Assembly (NCBI GenBank): GCA_948099385.1
Contig: CANUEZ040000047.1
Location: 28,228,501-28,292,500, forward strand
Length of the DNA stretch: 64,000 bases
Reading direction: 5' to 3'
Source of the DNA: Fasciola hepatica
Taxonomy: Eukaryota > Platyhelminthes > Trematoda > Plagiorchiida > Fasciolidae
Shown here: piece by piece, positions 12,096 through 24,290 of the stretch
Layout of the letters: every line of letters begins with the position of its first letter
How positions within the stretch are numbered: the first letter of the stretch is position 1
The notes under the pieces: generated by a model
Told to the model about the DNA's origin: nothing
Seen by the model: the letters and a program-made list of their open reading frames with translations, nothing else
Databases searched by the model: none
Translations under genes and position numbers: made by a program

Positions 12096-14640
12096 GTCTG
12101 CTGGAACTGCCATGACATCAGTAAGGTTAAAATTCCAGCAGTAGGAATGTAAGGTAGACTGACGGCCACGAACTGCCCCGACTCTTAAGGGACTTACACT
12201 ATAATTGGAAGAACCGCAGAAGCCAGCTCCATACTAAGAAGTGCCTGTAACAACAAGATGCACAAAATCCTTCTGAAGGAGACGTGGTCAAAGCTTCAAA
12301 AAGTTGACGGGCAAGAAGCAGACTTGGGGCCATTAAAGTCTGATTGAACACGGTTGCTTTCATCTTTAGCAGGTTGCTGCAGAATACGGAAGTAGCTCTG
12401 CATAGGAATCGCAATGTAGTGGTGAAAGGTGTCTCTGGGCCTGTCTACCGAGCAGACAAACAGACGGAAGGAGATGTTCTACTACAAGTGCCAAATATAC
12501 TAAGCCTAGCGGGACTTCCATGGCAAGCCGTTCTCAAGAAGGCTTTCAGGCTGGGTAACAGAAATTACATCCGGGGTGATCAACGAAACCCTGGGCCAGC
12601 GCTCATGGAGTCTGCCAGCCACAGAGAGAGGGATGATTTTTTTGGCTCAGCGGAGCAGGTTGAGGCCACCACCCGTGGAGCCAGATAACTTGGCCAGTTG
12701 GCCAATATCTACCAGTAGAAACAAAGTCGACCTTGAGAAAAGCAGTAAGCTTCGTATAGGCACTGCTAAATGCAGAACACCCTAAAAATTTCGGCCTACC
12801 GTCGTTATCCCTAATGGAGGCTTCAGAAAACCAACAAAGCCCTTCATTACTAGTCAGGGGGGATAAAATGAGGAAAAACAGAATCTCGTACCTTTTGGCT
12901 AAAAGCCAGGCCAAGATTCGGATTTAGGTCCCGAGTGCCACCCCTACCAGCTCACAAAGAGTGCAAAAAAAGACTGGGAAACCTAGCCGTCGCTTACACA
13001 ACTGCGTGCTGCTTTGGGAACAAGTGGCACGGACTGGAAGCAGGGGCTGCCAGAGCTGATTGCAAGCATCTGCCAAAACCTGGCCACCACCGAGCTAATA
13101 GGCCAGGTGGTAGGGATGGTGAGGGTGCAATGATAATGGTCTCAGACACAGTTAGGCAGATGGCTGGGGAATGTACCACATCACCAAATATGCCGGCGGT
13201 CTTCTGTGACTTGAAGCCCCGCTAAACTGAAGTACGTGTTGCACGTGTCCACAGAGGTTCCTCCAACACCCCACCGGAGGACCTATTCTTGCTGAGCCAC
13301 TTTCAACGCTCTTTAGCCGGAGCAGATAAACTCATAAAACTTGAGAAGTTCAGTGCCCCGAGATAGACAGGGGCGAATGAGTCGAGATCTGCTACTTGGA
13401 CTTCAGAACGGCTTTAGACTCCGCGAACCACAGGCTTCTATTGCTGAGGATGGAAGCCTTGGGTATTACAGCTCAGGTGCTGAAATCGATCACGGCATAT
13501 CCCACAAACCGAGCATAATACACTAGGGTGGATGGGAGAGTGTCCACAAAGGCTTCGGCTACCTGCGAGGTCCCACAGGGGTCAGTCTTGAGTCCCCCTC
13601 TGTCATGATGTACATCAACGTCCTACTAGACAGTATACAGAAACCAGGCTACCTGTCAGAAGACAACATAAGGCTGGTGGGGGAATCCGAAACTGTCGCT
13701 TCAAGGGGAATTGAATTGGGTTCACGCCTAGACCACTCGGTGGCAACTGCCGCTCATCTCAGGGGAGTGCAGGCATCTCATCCGGGCCGTCGACTGAGAA
13801 CCTACGTACCTGAAGTTACAGGACCCACCAGCAATAAAGGAGGCTACAGCCATCGCTGGCCTAGGAGTCGTGAAGAACAATGGCTACCAGGCAACTCCAC
13901 AGTTTCTGGCTGCTGTTGCAAGCGCTTAACTAGCGCCCCATCAACTATGGTGCACCCTAGCTTCCAGGGAGGCTTCCGTGTTGTTGCCCTTCTACACAAC
14001 ACCAGTTAGGACACACCTGGAATATTGTGTCCAAGATTAGGCCCCAGTTCTTGAGAAAGTGCAGTGATATTTCACATGACCTTTACTGGGACTCAGCGAC
14101 AGTACGTACTCAGAGAGACTAAAGGCCCAAAGACTGCCCCTATCGAGCGTAGAAGACTCAGGAGTGATCCATTGGAAGCCTGCAAACAAGTTAAGGGACT
14201 ATCCATCCCAAAGGAGCTACTGCTGGCACCGACATAGGACTCCATGCCCAGGGGGTAGGGGTTTCGGTTCGTCAAACTGAGAGCGCTAAGGGACATGGGG
14301 GGAAATTTCTTTGCTTGCCGCTTTGTTGATCCGTGGGACGAACTGCCAGCTGAAGTGGTGTTTGCCACATCGATGGCAAGTTTGTAGGCTAGGTTGGATC
14401 TTTGCTGGCTTGATGCTTACCGTGAGTGCATCTAAGCCTACCTCGTCCAGTGGCAATACTGAGAGCAGTGCCCTTCTCTCTTTCGTCACAACTATCCATC
14501 AGTATTATGCTTATTTCTTTGACTCACAGCCATCCCTTCTCCAAAGTCCCTCGCCTCATCCCCTTCATTCACCAACTCATTGCTATCAAAGCTTCATCAA
14601 AGCATGGCCCGTATTCGTGACGCTCTTGGGGTGGTGAACT
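11916..14640 (+). mobile_element. CR1-like LINE, copy C, internally deleted and decayed
   Basis: Pieces of a whole CR1-like element occur in order on the + strand: a PHD-like ORF1 start (11916-12095), an unrecognised middle, an endonuclease remnant (about 12980-13220; 'TTACCFGNKWHGLEAGA' resembles the conserved 'TNA-S--NKW-EL' start), an RT fragment (about 13385-13605; 'LDFRTALDSANHRLLL' and 'CEVPQGSVLSPPL'), and the C-terminal ending (about 14300-14410; 'FFACRFVDPWDELPAEVVF'). The palm region between the endonuclease and motif A is missing. Stops and frameshifts are frequent. It lies in the same orientation as copy B immediately upstream and opposite to copy A. Confidence 0.75.
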
Positions 14641-16357
14641 AGACTTGGAAAAGGACATAGTTTGTAACAGTAGGACGGCTACACTCGCCCAACACAGAAC
14701 TGAGTCCAAACTATGTTTCGTTCACAGAGCAAACAAAGGGGGCACAAGGCAAACAGAAAAGTTTCAGCCCATAGAGATTTCCTCGACTCTCACTGGTACC
14801 GGAATCCGGACTGATATTTTGGCTCCAGTCTCAGGCCCTGTGATCTGGCTAGAAATGACATTTTAACTTCCAACCTAGGTCTGCTATTCCGTGAGTTTTC
14901 TTCACTCGGCTGACCATGCTAGGCTCCCCACCAAAAAATACAGAACACAAAAACATTTTTTGCATTTACGTCTGCTTAAATGTATAGAAGTTTTGGTTTT
15001 CGATGTCCCGTTTTACCTTATGTTTCCATGCCCGTTTCTGAGTGCGAAGTCCGTGTCACCATACTGGTCACTGTAAACCGCTATCTTGAAGCTGCTCTCT
15101 GGAGACACATGAAATAAAGTCAATAAATTATTTTTTCCAGCCGGTGAGTTCTGATCGCACATGAATTTTAGGTGCCCCCGGGGGAGTTCACCTAGATCCA
15201 GCATCAGATAATCAGTTATAAATAGTATTTGCGACCTCGTCGCAACAAGGCCCACCAGGCTGCCTGATTTCAGAAGCGGCTCAACATCAGGCGCAAATCA
15301 CCCACCGGGGCAGTTTAATCACAGGGAGTTTCCTCACAGAAAGTCGAACTTGCTTATGTGACTTCCAGTAGTCACGCTGTAACACACCTCATGGATCAGT
15401 TAGGACTGATAGGTGACTCCACTCTCATTCACAACATTAATTACTTTCACCCTAAGTGAGGGGCTAATTGTTTGCGTGATGGTTGTTTATGTGAATGTTA
15501 GGTTTTCCGGTTAGGGCTTATGACCAGATCTCGTTCCGCTCGATCTGGAATCATGGCGCATTGCCGACTCACTGGCTCGGCTCTAGTTAGCTGACCTCCT
15601 TAGATCTGTCATTTCAGCTGGACCGACAATACACTCCCGCAAACCCTACCGGCCTTCCCTCCTGCCGATCGAATTCGTAGGATCCACCGTTGAGGTAGGA
15701 AGGCTCAGAGAATCTCAAAAATCTGTGATACCTCCTGTGGGTTCCGCCCCCGGTAGTCGTCCCCTGCTTTCAGGCTCACTTGATTGCAGCTAGAAGACTA
15801 CTGCAGAGAAGAATATACCTCAAGAATCGCGAACAATAGGGCACTAGCCTCGAATCCAAGTACTACCTCAACACTTCGATAATGAGTTTGGTACACCCAG
15901 GCTACACAGCTACTTGACTTTTAGAACAGAAAACAGACTATACCGCCAATCCACTAGGTTCGAGTCTGGATCCTGTGAACCACTCCAACAACTTGAAGAA
16001 CGTGGACACTTTGTTTGTCTGAAGAGATTTGTGATGAACTGTCAACTTTAGTTCGCTATATTTTTGAACTTTTCATATGTGTAATAGGTAGCGTTCTGTG
16101 GTCCAACAGCGCGTTATTTGAAAATTTGGCGTCGATTTGACTGGGTGCGCGATAACTCAGTTGCTTTTCTGGTCAAAGTACAGCAATTTGGGCTAAGATA
16201 CAGTTTACGGTAACCGATACCCAAATGTGGGAATTGTACAGTAAAACGGGGAACTATACAGCTAAATTGATCATAAGAAGGAATAAGCTCCAATTGTATT
16301 TGTACACCTAAATAACGTAGATAGGTCTGGTGTATTCCCCAAATAAGTATGTATACA
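14641..16357. other. No feature recognised
   Basis: About 1.7 kb without coding similarity, RNA gene or obvious repeat. Short ORFs occur but none carries a recognisable motif or exon borders that I trust. Confidence 0.4.
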
Positions 16358-16414
<57 letters not shown>

Positions 16415-16530
16415 GTACATGTGCACACGTGAACGCATATTTGTATATATATATGCTTATAAGCATATATGCACACGTAAGAACATATTTGTGTATTTAT
16501 CTATTTACTTGTATATATATTTATTTAGGA

Positions 16531-16562
<32 letters not shown>

Positions 16563-16735
16563 ATACGGTTCTATGCACACGTAAGTACTTGTATAGATCC
16601 GTATACACACATATTTCTAAATAAATATATATACAAGTAAATAGATAAATACACAAATATGTTCTTACGTGTGCATATATGCTTATAAACATATATATAT
16701 ATATATACAAATATGTGTTCACGTGTGTACATATA
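16358..16735. repeat. Large AT-rich near-perfect palindrome with (TA)n
   Basis: The left arm (about 16415-16570) and right arm (about 16575-16733) are reverse complements over almost their whole length. For example GTGCACACGTGAACGC at 16421 pairs with the reverse complement of TGTGTTCACGTGTGTAC near 16715. The block TTTGTGTATTTATCTATTTA (about 16489-16508) pairs with TAAATAGATAAATACACAAA at about 16638-16657. The centre (about 16555-16610) is itself partly palindromic. A (TA)n run from about 16360 leads into the left arm, and others lie inside both arms. As single-stranded DNA or RNA it could fold into a hairpin of about 150 bp. No coding content; the short Tyr/Ile-rich ORFs are artefacts of the TA repeat. 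Confidence 0.88.
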
Positions 16736-18065
16736 CCTATACAAATATCACTAACCGAAATCAAAGTTCGATACGTATGGGGATTACTTTTCTGGATCTA
16801 GCCGATCAACTCCTGCCTGAACGATTTTGCTTCCGTGACCGCTACTAAGCCAACCTCCAATTACGCGAGCTGAAGCACGACGCCCATTAGTCCCGCCTAC
16901 CTACACATAAACCACCCACATCGTAATACGTTGCACCTAACGGACAGACCCATTCCGTAACGAATGCAAAATGGAGGACAGAATGAAGAATAAGAGTTGT
17001 ATTAAAAGCTGGTTGTTCAATGGTACAAAATGATCATTTCATGCACACTTCCGTGCCGAAGTTCTACGGTGGATCGAACAGCGTCCAGCACCCTCGACGT
17101 TGTAATGTTTTGCCGTGTTCTGTCTGTAAAGTAGAAATGGAAACAATTATTATCTGTTTTTACTTTGTACAAGGCGAAATGAGAATCGTAATTGTAACTC
17201 ACTTATTTTTCATCAGCCAGACAGTGGACGCAAACGTAGTGGCTGTTCTATTTTGGCGTCGATTGTGCACGCAGCAAAATTTAACCCGATAGTAAGGGAA
17301 ATTTTTCGGCAGTGCAGCCGGATGCGTACGAAGCCAGTTCTCAGCACTTACACTCTCATACACGTAAAACGAGGCGAAAGTCTGCTGCTGAAATAACCGA
17401 AAGTCTTCCTCGAATCTTGAGAACAATTTATAGGCATCTTTTACATGTCTGGAGAAACTCTCAGTCATCAACGAAAGCACGTGCAACGGCCATGACAGTC
17501 AACAGGTCTGAGCGGTAACAGCCTTGCGCAACCCTTATATATTACAAAGTGGCTAACTTAAACAAAAGTCGCCGCAAAAGTAGGAACACCATTCTTATTT
17601 TCCCTAAAAATGACTTCATCAGTTCGAACCATTTTCTTCAGTATCCCCGAATAACGCCAATTTGGCCATCATTAAGGTTGGACCACAAGACACTATCATG
17701 TGTAATATTGTAATACGCTCAGACAGATCGCCACTCCCATCTTTATCGGTGTAAGTGTTGATGCTTGTTGATGCACTTACTGAGCTCCGGCTCACCGAGT
17801 TTTCTTTCTGTCTTTGCAGACCGTACACGTGCAACCCCACCGAAGACGCTACATCCCGTATACTACATATGTTGTGAGTAGGTAAAAGGCATCCGTTTTG
17901 TTGTGCGATTGATTTAAGCGTAAAGTTCTGTGATACATTTATCAGGCTTCGGCTCTTGAGGTTTCCCCTTTTTTGTTTTGTAGGTTGACCACTGCAGTGG
18001 GCATAGAGACCCACAAAACTAAAAAAAGAAAGGCTGCAAAGTTGTAGCAAAATCCGTTCATAACG
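16736..18065. other. No feature recognised
   Basis: Unique-looking sequence between two fold-back repeats. It has short ORFs on both strands but no recognisable domain and no convincing splice-site arrangement. Confidence 0.4.
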
Positions 18066-18940
18066 GCTCTGAAACCGATGGGTTTTAACCTGGTTTTGGT
18101 CGGTTTTCTATCGGATTTTACTATTACTCCGATCGGCTTTCTATCGGTTTTCGGTCGGTTTGTTTAGTAGCTATTTTACACAGATAAGCACTGAATTTAT
18201 ACGAAGGAAGCTGACGACTAGTGTACCGTGCAGTGCTTGGCGTTTTTCTCTATTGTATTGCTTTGTTTCATCGAAATTTTCTGAAAACCTAAGTATAGAT
18301 CACTCTATTCTACTCTCTCGAAATGGGTAAAGTAAGGACAATTATTCGGAAAATCGTAAATTGATAGACATGAAAAGCATTGTAATACGTCATTTGGATT
18401 AGTGGAATAAACCAACAAAGTATATGATGTACTTCAAACTACTGACACAAACAGTCCCGAAACCGTTAAGAAACGGTCCAGAAAATCGGTCGCAAACCCC
18501 TCAGAAACCACCCGAAAACCGATCGGCGTAGTAGTAAAAACTGACCCAAAACCGGCTCAAAAGCGACCGAAAACCGATCGGTTTCGGACTGATTTCTGGA
18601 AGGTTTTCGAGCGGTTTTCGCGAATCGTTTGCAATACGTGATTTGCTTCAACAAGTTCTTCGAAAAACCCAAATTACTTATTACGATACTCATTTCCATC
18701 TCCTAATTTACGATTTCCAGAATGTTTGTCTTTACTTCACCCATTTCGAGGGAGTAAAACAGAGTGATCTATACTGAAGTTCTCAGGACATTCTATTAAT
18801 TAAACCAATACATTTAAATAAGACGCCAACAAATCATTGAACGTCATATCGTATCTGTTCATTGTTCATTCGTGTAAAATTGTTAATTAACAAACCGACC
18901 GGGAGCCGACCGGAAATCGACTGGAAACAGATTTTACGAA
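18066..18940. repeat. Compound inverted (fold-back) repeat with CCGATCGG-rich blocks
   Basis: Two sequence blocks recur in opposite orientation. Block P (about 18070-18165), rich in CGGTTTT and CCGATCGG, is repeated as its reverse complement at about 18478-18600 and in part at about 18893-18930. Block Q (about 18270-18420; contains AGTATAGATCACTCT and CTCGAAATGGGTAAAGTA) is repeated as its reverse complement at about 18660-18800 (ACTTCACCCATTTCGAG and AGAGTGATCTATACT). The flank just inside outer P (TATTTTACAC, about 18171-18180) pairs with GTGTAAAATTG at about 18873-18883. The layout is therefore P-Q-P'-Q'-P', where ' marks reverse complement, with about 75-85% similarity by eye. No ORF is associated. 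It looks like a non-autonomous fold-back element; no target-site duplication was established. Confidence 0.8.
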
Positions 18941-19006
18941 CAGGCAGGGTGCTACAAGGGTGATGCATAACACGATCCGGTTAGCTCCTGTATATTTGCG
19001 GTATAA

Positions 19007-19321
19007 ATGCCTCACAAAATAAAGATGCCTTTGAGCCCCGACCAAGGAAGCCGACAAAAAGTGAAGTTCGATACTAGACTGCCGAAAATTATATGGTTTA
19101 AAAGAGTCCCGGAGGACATTAAGGAAGCTGAGCGCCTGAATCATGAAGGCAAAAAACAGGAAAAAGAAACAAAAAAGGTGATGTCGGCTCCTGGACTAAA
19201 GGGTTCAGGGAACATGCATCCCTGTCATCATACATCGCATCACCACACAAAACTCACAAGCGCCCAATGTTGCACACTGATTTGTTCTATTATCTCGCCC
19301 ATGCACAAGTTCAGACTTTAA
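19007..19321 (+). CDS. Hypothetical Lys/Glu-rich ORF or exon, unrecognised
   Basis: A 104-codon frame starting at ATG 19007, just right of the fold-back repeat. The first 60 residues are hydrophilic and coding-like ('FDTRLPKIIWFKRVPEDI', then a Lys/Glu-rich helix). The last 40 are His/Cys-rich and less convincing. An AAAAAG|GTGATG donor-like site at about 19177 lies where the composition changes, so a possible exon may end there. I recognise no family. It may equally be a chance ORF or a fragment of an unidentified repeat. Confidence 0.15.
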   Translation: MPHKIKMPLSPDQGSRQKVKFDTRLPKIIWFKRVPEDIKEAERLNHEGKKQEKETKKVMSAPGLKGSGNMHPCHHTSHHHTKLTSAQCCTLICSIISPMHKFRL

Positions 19322-22300
19322 CACACGTCCCAAGCGTTATCATTGCGGCCAATTCTCCTGTTCCATAGTTGTTTCAAACATTGGTGAAAGGAGTAGTTAC
19401 TGATTCGCATGCTTCTGTAGGGAATTGAAATTCTGTTTATTCCATGAAAATTCTGTATTCCTTGTAATTTATAATGCCAATACTGGACGTGAACTACTGC
19501 CCATTAGATACACTGATTTTCGGGTGGTTTACATTACTGTGATACTCCATGGCTTGGTAGTCGCCATTTGCTGTCTCACAGGAACTTCATAAATGTATAA
19601 TTTCTTGGCGAACCAATGACGTGGTACGTTGTCACGTCATCTTCACTCAGTCATAACCATCGGCGATTGTTCATTCGTCTTTCATAGCTGGGTATTCGCT
19701 GTTGCATGTAATCGAGGCGAATTTGAACTTCCCTCAAACAGATGAATAATGGACTAGATCATCTAAACGCTCTGGCCCAAGATCACATTGCGAGAGCAAT
19801 CTTCAACTGTATATCTACGTGATAGGCTCCCTAATTGCCGTTGATACATTAGGAAGTCCTTCACAGTGGTAAATGAACTCATATTACATCACCAATAAGT
19901 CGGAGTTGAAACAAGAACAAGATTTCCAACCACAAATAAAATTGAATGGTAATATTTGAGAAATAAAATTCTTTGAATATATTTTTGCGTATTCATTTGT
20001 TTCATACAGAAATCTGCAAAAGAGATGGTAAGTGGAACCAATAAAATTGTTATGAATATTAAAACGTTATTGTTCATATAAGACATATGAACGCAGAAAT
20101 GCTTTTCCCTAGTCATCATGTTAGGATTCGACTTAACCCTAGGTGAAAATTATTTATGTGTGTAAACCGTGCTATTTCAATAAAACGAAGTATGAGAAGC
20201 TTCGTAGATATTCATCGAGGTTATGACAGCAGGTTCGCGAGTACTTCAAAACAGAAAAGCCACGGTGTGATTAGGACATATAAATCATTCCGAATGGGAA
20301 ACGTTATAGTTTTAGGAATTACGAGGAGTATATTTATAGTTTTAATTTATGAAATCTCAAGTTTAAGGAATAATTCAGGGATACGTCTTCTTACCGACAC
20401 ATAAAACGTGACTAAAAGTGCCTTTAATGGACAAGCTTCATCATAATCGGTAAAAAGCTTATCTCGAACTCAAGTCATTTTTTGTCGCAGACAGCAAGCC
20501 GACGTTTTCACACGTCTGCAAGACAAAACAACCCTGGTTTTAAAGAATCGCAATGGAATACTCCCTTAAGGTACACTTAAGGTACAGTAACTGGCTTATC
20601 TTGACCTTTAGCTGTGTTCAATACCACAAGGGACAATCAGTCCAGAATCTATCGAGTTTCGGCAATGGGAATGCCAGATTTTTTCATACATTTATACGTT
20701 TTGCTCCAATAGCAAGGCTAACTTGGCAGTCTGAGTACATGACCCGTCGGATAGCAGCATCTACGGCAAAATAAACGCAATAGCCTATTTGTTAAGAAAC
20801 TCACCAAAAATTTGCTCCTCCAGATGTGTTTTTTCGAAGTACATCTTTCCCTGTGCCCCGGACTGGTTCACTTAAATTGTGAATAAGTCAACAACTAGAG
20901 CGTCAGCTAAAGCACATTACGCGCAGCGGTTTTCACACACGCCAAGGTGAGCGGGGGATTTTATTTTAAAAGTTATAGCGGAAAAGACCACTTACCAATT
21001 CTCGATGTTAGTTTCTTCTAGAACTGGTTCGTCGGATTCTAGAATTAGTTCTGGTCTTGTCAACGGAAAAGTCGTGGACACTTCGCCGTGTTGGTAGTGA
21101 TATTCGAGTTTTGAACCTAGTTTCCCTAAATCGTGTGATTATCTTTCCTTTTTTATATAAACCTACACAGGATTTCAAGGCCCACTTCAGAAAATAAGCG
21201 CTGCACAATAAAAACCTAATTTTAACTGTCGAGTTCGCTGGTGATGTGAAACACGGTAGCGTTCAAATGGTTATCGGTCTATGGGACTTAGGAAACGCTA
21301 AGTTTATTGTGTAGCTAGGAGAACCTAAGGTTAGTGCGACTATAACACTTGTTGAAATACTGAACATCCTCCTCTGGAAGATGTGTTATCTCCAACTTGA
21401 AGAAAAATAAGGGTTGTTCTAAAAAGCAATGGATTAGTACTGTACTTCACACTACCCTGTCCTTGTAGCACCCAGCCTGCCGATTTTGGTAAATTTTTCC
21501 ATCCGACGGAGGGTTCCGTTTCCGTTTCTGGATATAGTGACTAAATACTTATAATAGTTCCTAAGACATCAATTTTGTTGACAACTCCGTGGGCAACGTG
21601 CCGTCAAAGGGCGTAAAACTATCCTCTGTTTGTTTTGGATTCGCCGTGCCTCGTCATAACAGGCGGTAAATTGTCGTGGGTTTTCTGGAATGAGACTTAT
21701 TATGGCGTGGCGTAGCTTGGTCGCCGTCTTTAATGGAATTTCGGTCCGTGAAAATTACCGTCCACATAATCCACGTAAGCTTACAATTTGGTCGGTGTCA
21801 GCCGTGGCTGAATAATAGTAAATACGTCTTCCCCCTCATCGTACGAAAGAACAACAACGGCAAACAATTGAAACCTGCAGTTACCAAAAAATCTAACATT
21901 TTATTTCGAGGAAAAATGATTTCTTACTGTAGCTGCTTTGCGGACACCAAACTCACCAAAATGCAATTGCGAGCTTAGAGCTTATGCGCGCCTTGTGTAT
22001 AAATAGGTATCTGTACTTATGTCTCCTTGTGAATGACAACCGCTCCCCAGGGGAATCCAATTCAGGTACCAGGTCTTCCTCTAGCTATAGGCAGTTTTCC
22101 TTCTCGAATCTTTCTTCTCAGTTACATAAAGTGGCTCATAGTTAGGACCAAAGTACTTCATAGTACTTTCCCACATCCAGACCCGATTCAACTAGTGCTA
22201 TACGGTAATCTTCTTCGGTCGGACACACGGGCCTATTTTAGAAGTCCTGTAGAATATTTGGGTGATTCCCGTCAGTCATCCTTGAGGTGCGTAACTGATT

Positions 22301-23340
22301 TAGAAAAACGTTGACCAGTCCTTTTCGATAGGTAAGGTATTCAGGTTGGACTCAGTCTCTTTAATCGACTGGATGTTTGAGGTCTGTTTGCTCAAGTCCA
22401 CCTGGTACCGGCATTTTTGCCATTTTAGGCCACGAGGCTCCAGAGATAAGGAGCGCTCCAGCTCGTCATTTCCGGTCATCAGCGCATTCAGTCTCTTGTC
22501 TCCTGTCAGTTACGCAGGATAACCGATATAACTAACAAAACCCATCAGCTGCTATCGTTCTGCGCATTCCACTCAGTGGACGGGAATCGGGTCCGCATGT
22601 ATCATCCGAGTGTTCAAATTATGTGAACTCAAGGTATTACTTTGCGAATCTACGGAATGGGAGAATAACTCAGTAGCCATCGTGCTCAGTGGGAGAAACA
22701 CTTTTACTGAATTCTGTGTGCACAACACTGAGGCAAAACCGAAGACATATTAATAAAATTTCTTGCTGAACAGAGAGCAGTGAGTTTTCAAAATACTTGT
22801 CTACGACAATAAAGCTTTCAGAGTTATTGAACTTAAGTTGTTGTAATTATTTTTGGGCCTTTGGTTTAGACGTAATTTATCCAGAGTTTTCTCTGGTAAG
22901 GCCAAGCTATTGTGTGTCAGTTTCTGTTCTTGCACTTCAGACATCAGCATTTTCTGACAAAGAATCCAAGCACTCGTAGTTGTAGATTGTCGAGAGCTTT
23001 TAAATATTTATGGGCGATTTATTGACTTCCTTCAGTCACCATTTTAGCCCGAGGAAACATGAGGTCTTTAGTTTAACATACTGAGTCCATTAGGTGTGTA
23101 GTGGTACCTGATGTTATCAGCTATATGAGTTAGAATATATGCATCCACTAAAGTTCCTCCCAGCCAATAAAACAGCTGGTGAACTCAAACACAGTTTAGC
23201 AACAAGCTAAACGCTACAATGAGAGTGCATTCTTCGCAGAAAGAGTAAGCATGTAAGGAGAAAAGCTCAGGCGCACAAAGTGATTTTAAAGATGCAAAGG
23301 GTCAGCACCTTTGAGACAAATTATCAGCATATACATTAAA
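19322..23340. other. About 4 kb with no feature recognised
   Basis: AT-rich sequence with only short ORFs. I found no retroelement motifs, tRNA-like boxes or large repeats here by eye. Confidence 0.4.
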
Positions 23341-23440
23341 AATTTATATTTACACTGGCTTGAAATCACATGTCACGAACGGAACAACAAAAGCTACAAG
23401 TTTTTTTTGGGGGGGGGAGGGGAGTAGAACACAAGAAAGT
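23341..23440 (+). repeat. Dispersed repeat with poly-G run, copy 1
   Basis: The segment ACACTGGCTTGAAATCA, followed about 20 bases later by GGAACAACAAAAGCTACAAG and then a run of T and G (about nine G), recurs in diverged form at 48785-48885 on the same strand. Similarity covers about 60 bases before the G-run. The family is not identified; it could be the 3' end of a larger element. Confidence 0.55.
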
Positions 23441-23779
23441 ATAAGTAGCAGTTGGTAAAGAAATATGACATTTTGTAATTTGTTTGCTTTTTCACCCTAC
23501 ACTTTCTGATATTTTATTTTCCTTTTTTTGCCTGAACGATATTTTCAGATTTATGGGACACGAGAGTTTAACGGACAGACCGTACAGTTTTTGCGTCCGT
23601 GACTTCTTTTCCGGGGCCTTCCCCTCATAGTCTTTAACAAAAGACAACCATTGTCCCTTAAGCCCCAACCAGAGTGACGAGTAGCATCAACCAAAAACAG
23701 AGCTAGTGCTAGCTTCTTCAGAACTCTACGCTAATTTGTAGTCCAACCGCCAAGTTGCTTCTTTCAGTCTTACCCAGAG

Positions 23780-24290
23780 CTAACAATTAGAGCGTAGAAA
23801 GGTGGATGACAGGCCGGCACTCGCAAAATATGCTGGAGCCGCCAGAAGCACAGTACAGCAATCAAATTGGTCGGAGAGCAACTATTCGTGCCTAAACGTG
23901 ACGGCGTACTTCGTCACTGCCCGATCAATTTTCCTTCTAAGTGCGAGCAATGCATCCGAGACGTCGGTTGTAGAACATAGAAGGAAGTCGAGCATCCTCA
24001 ACGAGGAATGGCCGTGTCTTGCAACCGTAAAGTAAAACACTACGAACCGTGGCGATGTAAACCTGCCCCATGAAAACAGCGCCAAAGGGGTTGCAGGTTG
24101 GCGGAAGCTATTCGAGCTCTCACTATTCACGATATCGTCTCTTTTCTAAAATCACCAGCTGTAATCAAGATCCCGAGGTACTTAAAGCTACTGACTAACC
24201 CAAGCTGATAACCACAGAGAATGAGTGCAGGCGCGTGTTCCAACCAGTCTTGCTAAAGTGCATTTTACTTGGAATTCCTAAAATGCATAC
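23780..24290 (-). pseudogene. RTE-type LINE remnant (post-RT region)
   Basis: Reading the minus strand from about 24290 down gives the region after the RT palm of RTE-type elements in shifting frames: a 'K-C-ILQDW'-like start (about 24265), then 'SSFKYLGILITAGD' (about 24190-24150). After a frameshift comes 'YIATVRSVLLYGCKTRPF' (about 24050), then 'RLGCIAR' and 'DEVRRHV'. The order and wording match the block that two better-preserved copies carry near 52.7-53.2 kb and 54.7-55.1 kb. The palm with its catalytic residues is absent. It is a short, dead fragment outside the TBC gene. Confidence 0.68.

Noticed and set aside
16330..16764. Tyr/Ile-rich ORFs on both strands
   Set aside because: They are translations of (TA)n and the palindrome; low complexity, no domain.
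22033..22314. 93-codon + strand ORF as a gene
   Set aside because: No recognisable domain, no splice context and unremarkable composition; insufficient support.
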